Source of the DNA: Calycina herbarum
Lineage: Eukaryota > Ascomycota > Leotiomycetes > Helotiales > Pezizellaceae
NCBI GenBank assembly: GCA_001414485.1
Contig: LLEY01000009.1
Coordinates: forward strand, 124,001 to 188,000
Direction: 5' to 3'
DNA length: 64,000 bases
Part shown: positions 35,837-46,100 of the stretch, in pieces
Position numbering within the stretch: position 1 is the first letter of the stretch
How the letters are laid out: each line of letters starts with the position of its first letter
The notes under the pieces: model-generated
What the model saw: the letters and a program-made list of their open reading frames with translations, nothing else
Databases searched by the model: none
Told to the model about the DNA's origin: nothing
Position numbers and translations under genes: made by a program

Positions 35837-36639
35837 GATGAGGTGCAGAAGTATTTTGAGGCTTCCCCCTAGACTGGGATATGTTCCTGGAGTCGATAAG
35901 GGCTAGACGGGGTCTTTGAGCAGGCAGAGCTTCGCTCAAGATTCCTGTTCTTCTTGTCACTTCGACTCTTCTGGGTATTTTAGAGGTCTCTATCGGAAAG
36001 GATTTAAAGACATGCAGGTTATGATTATTTTAATCATTTCCCGATAAATAATTCTGAACAGTGTTCAATGAATCGAGTGTACGTAGGTTCATGACCGGAA
36101 CTCTCAGTTTCAGACAGATGATATTTAAAAATCTTACCAATGACAGTCAAAGTAGTATTAAACTGCTCGTGTATTAACCTAGGAATTCTAAGATATGTGA
36201 AATTGCCGTTATAGAAGACTTAATACGTCTTATTAATGTTGTCTTCTCTAAAAAATATATTCCATTTCTTCTCGGGTAAAATTTACCTTTAAACATTGTT
36301 AAATATTATAGAAAGGTGTCCGTTACTAATACAGTTTTATTCAACAAAGCGTTTAGAATAATGACTTTAAGTGAAGTTTATTTGGACAAGTATCTATTAC
36401 CAAATAAGTTTCGAAATCTCCGAAATCTTATTCGAATAACTTCATTGTTTTGCATCACTGGAGACTTAGAACTAATTGCTAATTATAATAAAATTAATTA
36501 TGCAAGTTTTGATATTTTATCCCTGCTTCAAAGCCGCGGGAACAATGGCTTTTTTCTAGTTTGGTGACTTTCGTTAGACCCAAAGATTGAAAGATGTTTT
36601 TTTGAAACTAGCTGGTAGTAAACGCAAACAGCAAGAGAT
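35837..36639. other. Intergenic, partly AT-rich
   Basis: It separates the convergent sirtuin and NACHT genes. From about 36000 it is AT-rich but not strongly TpA-biased. An 83-codon plus-strand frame (36316-36567) has no family features and is probably chance. Confidence 0.45.
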
Positions 36640-39600
36640 TCAATCTCCGTCTGTCAACATTTTTACAATCCCATTCTTTGCCCACCTATCAGTTTCTGTG
36701 TCACACCCATCAACTCCCCTTGCTCTCCGCAAAATTTCTTGCCTCTCTGTATCTGTCACGGTCGCCCCTGCCTCCAAAAGACATTTTACACTATCCCATT
36801 TGGTACCTAGGAATTGTAAAGCTTCCATGACGGCTGTTCTTCCCTCGGAGTTCACAACATTCATTTCAACACCTGCAGCCAGTAGTAGCTCTACCATTGA
36901 TACTCTCTCAAAAATAATGGCCCCAAACAACGCTGTCTCATTGTTAGGATTCTTCGCGTCAATATTCGCCCCGAATTTTAACAAAATCCGAACTAGTTCT
37001 TGCGATCCATTATTATTCTCTGCCTCTTCACATGCTGCTACACCTGCTGCTGCTACATGCAGGACTGTGTTGCAGTATTTATGTTTTGCGTTGATGTTCC
37101 CACCCCTTCGTAGCAAAAGCTGGACAATTTTCTCCTGTCCTTGACGAACAGCGCCAAATAGGACTGTCTCGTCATCAATAGTTCTTACCTCAGTATCAAC
37201 GCTAGATTCCAATAAAAACTCAAATATCTTATCCTGACCGCCATGAAAAGCTCTAAACAAGATAGTTTCGTTGGCTTTGTCTTTTGCTAGAATGTCAGCG
37301 CCGTGTTCCAACAACAGCTGAACTATCCTTTCCTGCCCCCAACCAACTGTCTCAAATAGTATTGTCTCGTTGTAATCGTCCTTCTTTCAGTATCAGCACC
37401 ACTTTCTAAGAGAAGTTGAACCATCTCTTCATGACAATTAAAAGAAGCCCACAATAGGGCGGTCCTTCCAAAAACATCATCAGCAGCTTCTATATCCTCA
37501 CGCTTGGTTTCTAAAGCCTCAATAGCCAAGCTTTTATCCATTATGATGGAGGCTAGCAGGAGATGCGTAACATTTTGCGGGGGTGGCCCTACAAACTTAA
37601 ATCGCCACCAAACTAGAAACCAGGTCTTGAAAGTACCACTGTTAACCTCACAGAGGTGAGTATAGGCGACATGATGTTTACGAAGAACATTTCCCTCCCG
37701 AGTATGTAGCAGCCAATAGTTTCCGGAATATTCCAAAAAAGCATTTCTGCCTGTGGAAAGATCGAGACCACGAGGCGTTTGAGAAACATTCTGAAATTGT
37801 TCCAGCAAAAGATAGGCCATGCATTTTCCCCCGAGAATAGCGTTAGCTCTTTTTAGATCAACTGAGTTCTTCCAAGCCATAGTCTCTGACCGAGTGGTGG
37901 GCTCCTGCCGGAGTGGTGGGCTCCTGCCGGATATCCTTAGAAACCAAAAACTCCTTAGCCGTCTGATGAATAAGGTAAACCCGTTGATCCTGAACCGTCA
38001 CAAAGAGACCACATTCCTTTCGTAGCCTCAGTTTGAAATCTTTTTCCTTTTCTAAATCGAGGTCTTCCATATTACGGCATTCGAGATTGACCACTGAAGC
38101 AATCTGCATTTCCTTGAGAGTCAAGGGCCGCGTTGCAGCGATAATTATATGGAGAATCGCGGAAGTTTGAGACCGAGATGGCGTTTGCAATAATACCTTT
38201 TCATACGCTGCGTCGACGGAATTAGGAAGCTGATCTATCACTTTTCGAAGTCCGATGTGGGTTTTCTTGAAACTCTTTCGTAATTCTTCAAAGATTAGGT
38301 GAAGCCAGAGATATGTACGATTTCCATGTTTAAGGAGCCGTGCCCTAAGCACTTCTCCCAGTTGTGGTGTGAGTTTCGGGTGACAACCTTTGCTCGTAAG
38401 TTCGTTCACTCGAAAGTCAATCACATGGTCGATCTCGTCGCTTATAGCCTCGCTTTCCTCCTCTCCGCGCAACTGAATATGAGCCAAATTTGCAAAAGAA
38501 TGCACCAGTGCTTCATAAGGCCGGCTAGTAACAAGGAAGAGAAGTTTAGAATGCATTCTTGACTGGTTTTCGTGGATAATGTCCTCTAGGGCACGGAGGA
38601 ATATATCACGTCCAGCTTTGGGGCATTTGTCCAGGGCATCTATCACACAGATTGTATGCCCAGCCTCCTCTTCCGAGGTAGCGCTTAAAAGAATATCCCA
38701 AAGTCTGTCAAAAAGTCCAGCGAGCTTGTCGCCATTTTGACTGAAATTGGTCAAGGCATGTTTGACGAGGAGCTTGTTGGCACTGAAAAGCTGGTGAAGC
38801 AAAGCGGACAACGCCTTCGTAATACTCTTCTGGTCATCGTCATCGTCTTTGAAGAAGAAGTAGCATACGGTCTGTGCTGATTCTCTTAGTCTTTTATCAA
38901 TGAGGTGTCTTGATAGCACTGATTTTCCACAACCTGGATCTGCGGAGATCCATAGCAAAGGACAGTCTTTTTGGTATAACCGACTCTGATAAATCTTGTT
39001 ATTCAGAACCCATTCGCATGTCCCTTCGACAGCGGCTGGGTTTCTGTTCTTGTGCGCTTCATATTCCGACGTGCGGAGAGACTGCAGACATTTTATTTCA
39101 TGCTACGTCAGTTTGTGTTGCTGGTTTGACACGTTAGTTCAACGTTCTCGGAACTCCACGAAGGGTGGAGTCATTTGCGAGAATCCAAGATTAAGATACT
39201 TCCAGCATATTTATCTGATTTCACAAACTGAAAGCTCAAGAATTTGGAAAGTCCACTATATTCTTTCTAGTTCGTACGAAACCACATATCAACGCGAGAG
39301 TATGCAGAATCTAGAGCATCGGGCCTACGAAATCTTAGAAACTCGTAGAGACCCTCGCTATAAGTTGGTCACCATGACTTACGATGTTTTTTGGGTCTCT
39401 TGAAAACCTCTTTAAACAACCTATAGCTGTGATTGCGCATAGTGAATTTTCGCTGTTGAACTTAACGATAGTCGAGTGATCAGCATCCACCGGATGTTTT
39501 TCTTCGATGCTATCGGGGAGGCCCAATGAGGCACTATCCGGGGAAAGAGTCTCATCGTAGTCGCCGACACGCGCGAAAGACCCATTGGGAGTCTATCGTG

Positions 39601-40909
39601 GTTAAAAACAATCTAAAAGCAAAGATTAAGACTTACCAGTTTCAATTTTCGAGTCAGTTGGGTTTCATAGAAACTAACTCCACAACCTTTTGTGTTGTGA
39701 ATGATATTAACAAAGCTGTTGAGATCCTCGCGCCAGTTAATCGGCTTGCTTATTTCGCCTAGAACACTCTGTATCGAATTCTCAAATTTGACAGCCGACA
39801 CCATATCATTTAGATCCATTCCACGATGTGGCACTGCAAAGAATAAAATTCCATTTGTTGAATTGAGTAAAGTTGCTTCTTCTTTTTGCACATCTCTCAC
39901 TAGGCACTATTGGAATGTTAGAGCTCGCTCAATAATAACACGTGAATACAATAGCAAATCCACGATTTCTTTCAAACACACATAATTCTACTTAATATTG
40001 TGCGCTCCTCAGTTAAACAGATAGGAATTACAGGGTCTGGGATAGCTAAAGAGCATTCTCAACTGCCCGAAAGCTTCTCGAAGGATAAAGGTTCTTTGAA
40101 ACAATAGAAAAAGAAGGCACTCGATAAGAAAGATTGTAGATTCACATTTTTGAGAATATTTCCACCAAAACTATGAGCAACGAATATGATAGGTCTTGTA
40201 TCCTGATAAAACTTATTAGAAAATTGCTTTCATAGCCTGAAAATGTGGATGCACACCTTGCGCACTTGCCTGAGAGCTCCCTCAAAGCTACGCGAGTAAT
40301 CCAACAATGTTCCGAAGCTTTTTCCTCCAAGCTTCGCTGTATAACCATAAATCATAGCTCGGCAGTGTGGAAATCGACTAGGAAGAAAATGACGCGGCCG
40401 CATAAACCAAGGTTTTGTTCTCGAAGCCCAGGAGCCATATGCATGACTGCCAATTCCTGTGATAAACACAAGGCTAAGAAGTTAGCAATGTTTAATGAGA
40501 AAAATGAGAAATATCCAGTGTGAGGTACTTACTCAACAGTTGGTGGCTCTTCTGGGCTGTACATTTGGGTAAACTCCAAGAACTCGCCATCAAACTCCAA
40601 GTAATTTCCATTATATTTAAGTTGGACTGACTCAGGAGGGTCCCTCTTCAGAGGAGAAAGAAATTGTGGAAATGGATCGAAATCCACGAGAGCGACAAAC
40701 TTGTCATCGTAACAAGACGGAACCATATCGATTTCGTCAGGGACCTTTTGTGTTCCCTTGAGCTCGCTCAAGATTGCGGAAACTACCGTCTTCTTTGCTT
40801 CGCCGGCATCTTTCGCTCGGATTCCCCTGATACGAATTACAAAGGGCCTTTGAGGTGTCGTTGCTGGAGAAGCCTGCGAGGCCTGGTCCTCCGGAGCCTG
40901 TGACTCCAT
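36640..40909 (-). pseudogene. STAND/NLR-like gene: alpha/beta hydrolase, NACHT and ankyrin repeats, frameshifted
   Basis: Exons on the minus strand: 40909-40533, 40473-40257, 40202-40146, 39906-39637, 39592-39383, then 39102 onward. The phases agree through the first 37.9-kb frame. After an N-terminal region of about 125 residues come hydrolase motifs (VFITGIGSHAYGSW, the nucleophile elbow VAHSFGGN, FFAVPHRGM) and a linker (DADHSTIVKF). A NACHT NTPase follows, with Walker A ADPGCGKSV and Walker B ICVIDALDKC, then at least six ankyrin repeats. Proteins of this build act in fungal non-self recognition and regulated cell death. Two frameshifts break it. One is a 19-bp tandem duplication at 37892-37929. 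The other is an apparent one-base loss near 37378-37392 between ankyrin repeats, after which the frame stays open to the TGA at 36640. Introns 3 and 5 (239 and 280 bp) are long for this genome. Confidence 0.78.
37892..37929. repeat. Two tandem copies of a 19-bp unit causing a frameshift
   Basis: GAGTGGTGGGCTCCTGCCG occurs at 37892-37910 and again, identical, at 37911-37929. Because 19 is not a multiple of three, the second copy shifts the NACHT gene out of frame. With one copy, the frame of the NACHT part joins that of the following region without a stop. Confidence 0.92.
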
Positions 40910-41699
40910 CGGTGCTGAACGAGCGGAAACCCAAAGCAAAAGCAAGAAAGGGACGTCGCAGATTTAGAAGCAGCAAGTAAATCGATGAGTGAGATGATCC
41001 TAACGACGTGGCGAAGATGAAAAACGGATTAAAGTTGGATGAGATGCTCTTCCATAGTGAAACCATGGTTATGCATGGTTGCTACTGACCAACAAGAACT
41101 GCAGGAAAAACGCCTCCAAAAGAGACTCTGAAAATTATCAAAACCAACCTCTTTCTCCAGTGACAAAGTTAAAAATAGAAATGGGAATTATTGGGTAGCT
41201 GAATGGGAAGTGGGGGAAAGGATAAAAAGAAAGATATTGTTGGAGGAGCCAAACCAGAAGCTACAAGAATCAAAGCGTCTCAGAGATCTCCTTCAAAAAT
41301 TAAAGACGAATTTTTCCAAACACACATCTCAAAACTCATGCCGTCGACAAAACCTTCACAAAAGATAAAAATCTCGCTTCGCCTAATCTCTCAAAAGACT
41401 AACCGGCTGTGACGAACTTGCCCTCATGTCGCTCCTCCATTTCCATGCAAATATTTCTACCACTGTATCCGGATGAGAAACGAGTCTTCAAGAAATTCGG
41501 CCTGGTCACCCGGACACCCGAAGAAAACACGAGATTTACTCCACTGCGTCGACCACATTGAATATCCGACAAGATATTCGATCGAGAGGAAGAAATTGGG
41601 ATGGAAGAGAGGTATATCGAGAAGGGTGAACTGAAATTCGTTAGCTTGTGGACTTTGAACTTTAGTGGATTGGGTGTAACTCGTACTGTGTAATAAAAT
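40910..41699. other. Intergenic between divergent-pointing 3'/5' ends
   Basis: It contains the promoter of the NACHT gene and the 3' end of the 2EXR gene. A lysine-rich 69-codon plus-strand frame (41203-41412) has no recognisable domain. Confidence 0.4.
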
Positions 41700-42541
41700 C
41701 AAATGACTAGCTCTTGGTGGGGGTTACATCCGCATCCCAGCTTCCCAGTCCCCGATCCATGTTCTGACTCTCCATCCCAATACACCACCTCCAATTTGGG
41801 AGAGTTCCAGTCGGGAAAAAGTTCTTTCGTCTCCATGAAAGCATCCCACATCGCAATTTCCATGGCATGATACTCCTTCCTGGTGCAATGAGTGGTGTAG
41901 ACAAAAACCTAGTTCTCCAAAATAACCTTGTCCCACCAGAACCGAGGTCCGTTTCGGAGTACAACGACTAGAGTTTTCAACCCTAAAAATCGAGAGATCT
42001 GGCGTGAAAACAGACCTGTGTTTTCTAATCTTGTCCACACACACATATCGATGGCGAGATGCTGGACTTTGGCTCTTTCGTCGTCAGAGACTGATGTAGC
42101 AAAGTAGCGTAGCTGTTCCGTCACATCGTCTTCAAACTCATTGTCGTCTTCAATTCCATCGTCTTCGCCAATGCCGTCCATATGGGGCCAAGATGGTCCT
42201 GGATGTAGATAAATGATATCCGTTTGCGGTTGAACGTACCCTCTACTTCCCATTCTTTCTAACGGGAAGAAAGAGAAACAAGTGAGGGCCTGGATAGCCT
42301 CACCTCGCGATTCTTGATTGACATTAAATACAGTGGGATCTGGAGTCAAAAGACTAACTCTGTTGTGGGAAACTCCTAGTTCAATAATTCGACGGCGTTC
42401 ACGTAAAGCAAGTCGCCAGATTTTCAATCGGATTTCGATGGGAAGTTTGGGAAACAGAGAGAAGGTTTGTTGAAAGATAATGGAGGTAGCATCCTGATGC
42501 CACCACAACTGGTCACCCGTGTACTCGTAACTGGTGTCCAT
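41700..42541 (-). pseudogene. 2EXR-domain protein with one in-frame TAG
   Basis: The ATG at 42541 opens a 210-residue frame with a clear 2EXR start, FSLFPKLPIEIRLKIWRLAL, followed by RRIIELG, FNVNQESRGEAIQ and the second 2EXR segment (TDIIYLHPG). An acidic insert and a region with DMCVWTRLEN and LGLKTLVVVL come next. A TAG at 41909-41911 stops it, but the same frame continues with normal coding sequence (YTTHCTRKEYHAMEIAMWDAF, and later SPKLEVVYWDGE) to TGA at 41700. The full frame would be 280 residues. Either the TAG is a recent nonsense change (CAG or TGG to TAG) or the protein ends early and is still functional. It lies about 240 bp from the edge of the RIP-mutated block. Role unknown. 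Confidence 0.7.
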
Positions 42542-43137
42542 CTGGCGAATATGTCTGAGGTTGCACCTTGATGGCTCTTCGAGAGAGGATGAAGGAAATT
42601 TAAGGAAGACATTCTAGAAGAGAAAAGCGGTTGTTTGTGTGGAAGTCCTGCAGGTATCCGAAAACGTGACTTGAGGACTCCAGCTAGCTTCCAACGTCAT
42701 GTGACTGTGAGAGTAACAAGGAGACCTCTCTCTTTTGTAATAGTGTTCCTTAATTCGAACTCGAGGTATAACTGTTTTCTCTATATATTATTTCTAAAGA
42801 AAGTTTATAAAATACTAAAAGTAGTTTCTAGAAGTAATAAAGTATATAAAGTAATTATAAAAAAGGTTTTCTAGAGTAATTTTAAGCTATATTAGAGAAA
42901 TATATCTTTTATTTAATATATAAGCTAAAATCTAATAAATTAAAAAGTAAGAAAAATAGTATCTACTAGATAAATATACTAAGATTATTCTAGTAATTAG
43001 AGTTAGTTACTCTACTAATCTATATTCTTCTTAATAGTTAGAATAATAAAAGTTAATAAAAATATATTAGATAATATGAAATTAAACTTGGTTTTTAGAG
43101 AATATAATATTACTATAAATTCGTCTATTTATACTTC
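42542..43137. other. Boundary of gene island and AT-rich block
   Basis: Ordinary sequence gives way to TpA-rich sequence near 42780. A possible alternative first exon of the 2EXR gene starts with an ATG at 42612. Nothing else was recognised. Confidence 0.45.
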
Positions 43138-46100
43138 TTTATTTATACTATTTATATTTATTTATTTCTATTTAACGTTAGACAGAGTCTAGATCGCGTA
43201 GTCTAGGTTCTAAAAAGTTCTAAAAGAGAGCAAATAACGCTAGAGGAATACTCTAGGCTATAGGGAGTATAAACGAGTAAGCTAATTTATAAGAGATAGT
43301 TTAAAGAGAAGCTCTACTTTTAGAACAGCTCTTATTTTTAATTAGTTTATAAAAGTAGAGAAAGATAAAGGAGATATATATAAAAATATAGAAAAAGAAA
43401 GAAAAAGAGAGTTTTAACTATCTTAAGAGATAGATCTTTATAAAGAACTTAGTCTTAGAATAGACCTTATTAAAAAGCTTCTTATAACTAGGTCTAAATA
43501 GGAGTTAAGGATTTCCCTCTACCTTAGCTAATAGCCTTAGCTCTTTATTCTTTATAAGTCTATAGAAGAGTAGGTAGAATTATACTTTAGCCTTTTTATA
43601 TTTATAATTCCTAGATTCTAGTAATATATTAAGATAGTAGAATCGAAGGTAGTATACTATAAAGTCTTTATAACTAGTATAAGCTATAATAAGCTAAGCT
43701 AGGACCTCTCTTAGTAGCTAGAGAGTTCTAGGTTTCGAGAGCTAGAAAGTAAGACCTAGCCTCTTATAAATATTTAGAAGTGTTATCTACTAAAGCTTAT
43801 TTACAAGCTTAACCTCTATCTCTTTAACTTCTCTCTTAAGTATAGTAGTATAAAGTAAAGAAGAGCTAGAGAGAGGTATTCGAGCTGCTTTCCCTGTAGC
43901 TTTATTAGTAATTTTATTCCCTTGAATTCTTATATAACTAGAGTACTACTATATCTAGATCTTCCTTAGGTATAGCTAAGTAAAGTCGAATACCTTATTA
44001 AAGGTTTCTTATAAGGTACTATAGGATTAGTAAGTTAGCTGTAGTATAGCTTCGAGGTTATTAAAGCAAATCTAGTACTTTATAGCTAAGGACTAAAAAG
44101 AGGATACGAGAGTAAGCTTAAGACTATATAAGACAGCTCTCGCTTCTATATTATATATTTCTAAGGTTTTACTAAAAGAGAAGAGCTTTATATTTAAAAT
44201 AACCTCTTCTCTTATAAGGTATATATCTTCTCCTATGTTTTTATTATCTAAGTAAGAGCTGTTAGTAAATATAACTAGGTCTATAAGTAGAATAGAGGTA
44301 AGGAATTCAAGGAATTCGGCTTTGTAAGAGTCTTTATTACTGCTAGAGCTTAGGCCGGCTACCTTGAGAAAGCGGGCTTAGTAGTTAAACCCTCTACTCT
44401 ATAGAAGGTCTTGAATTAGATCGACTTCTTCTAAAGAGAGGAGAGGTTTAGAAGAGTGGTAAATAAGCCTAGTCTTTAAGCAAGGGTTATTTATATATTA
44501 CTTAAGCGGGTGTGCTAAGTCGAGTTGTTGAGTTCTAGCTTTAAAAGCTCTGCTTTTTACTATAAGAGTAATTTTAGCAGCTAGGAGGCTAGATTCTATA
44601 AAGAGTACTAAGGTAGAAGTGGTTTTATAGACTAGGAGGATAATCCTAGTATACTTTATAACTACTCTATCTAAGAGAGTTAGATAGTAGCTAATCTAGT
44701 TATTTATAGTACCTACTTAGCCTGTTTTTATATAACTAGAGTACTAGGTCTTATACTTAAAATAGGCGATCGAGAGAATATAAGTAGTAACTGCTTATTT
44801 TAGTAGATATAAAGAGGATTCTCTTACTATGTTTATTATTCCTTTAAGAGTATTAGCTATAAGTATAGCCTTACTAGCTATTCTTTTAATATAACTATAA
44901 AAGGTAAGGTAGAGGTTAAAGAAGATACTAAGCTACTAGAGTTCTTATATAGGCTCTATTATCTTTCCTTTAACTATAATAATAGAGGAGGGTTAGATAC
45001 CTCTCTCTCTTTATTTCCTTTTATAAGAGAAGTAGATAAGTTCTAATTTTTCTATGTTAAAGGTAATACTCTTATCTATACTTTACTTAAGTATACTTAC
45101 TACCTGCCTTACTAGGTCCTTAACATTCCCTGCCTTTAAAGGCCTAAAAGTAAGTAATCTAATATTATCAGTATAGCTAAATCTCTATACTACTAGGAGA
45201 GAACTAACTTCTAATCTGAAGAGGGGCTTAATATAGAGTATAAAGAGGATCAGTGAGATAGGCGAGCCTTATAGAAGGCTATACTAAAGCAGGGTAGCGT
45301 TGTCTACTTCTCTATTAAGCTTTACTTTTACTAATCTATTAGTTAAGAAAGAAGAGACCTATTCTATAAAGTAATATAGCTATCCTTACTCTCTTAACCT
45401 TTTAATTAGACGGCTAGGGAGTGCTATATTAAAGGCGCTCTTAATATCAAGTATAAGAAGAGAGGCTTTCTACTTATCTATAAGAGCTAACTTAATATTA
45501 AAGATAAGATAGGTAGTAAGATCTATAGCAGCTCTTAGTAGAAGAGCTCTAAACTAGTTCTACTCTAGAATAGAGTGCTTAATAGCTATCTAAGAGACTT
45601 GCTTAGCGAGGAGCCTTTTAAGCTCTTTTCTAAGGACCGAGAGTAGAGTAATTAGCTAGTATACTTAAGAGGAGGACTTGTCTTTCTTATTAGGTTTTAG
45701 GATAATAGCGATAATAGTAGATCGGAAGATCTTTAGGTAGAAGCCTGTCTCTATATAGCCTCTAAATAGTAGGAAGACAAGGTTCGAGATTTATAGCTAG
45801 GCTACTTTAAGGACCCCTGTTACTAGCTTATCTTCTCTTAGTATAGTTGAAGCTTTACTAAGGATCGATTCCTCGACCTTATATAAAGTAAGGTCTGTCT
45901 ATAGAAGGGCCTAAGTAGAAGTAGTTAGAGTATTAAATAGTATATCTCTAACTTTAGCCTTATTTATAAGCAGCTTCTATATAAGGATCTTCTGCTTCTC
46001 CTAAGTAGTAAGCCTAGCTAACCTGCCGAGTCTCTTAAGAAAGGAGACTTATATATTCTAGTGCTCTAGTACTACTTATAAATCTTAAAGACGTCTTTGC

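Noticed and set aside
36316..36567. 83-codon plus-strand frame between the sirtuin and NACHT genes
   Set aside because: AT-rich sequence with no recognisable features; open by composition.
41203..41412. Lys-rich 69-codon plus-strand frame
   Set aside because: Looks biased in composition rather than coding, with no partner exons or domain.
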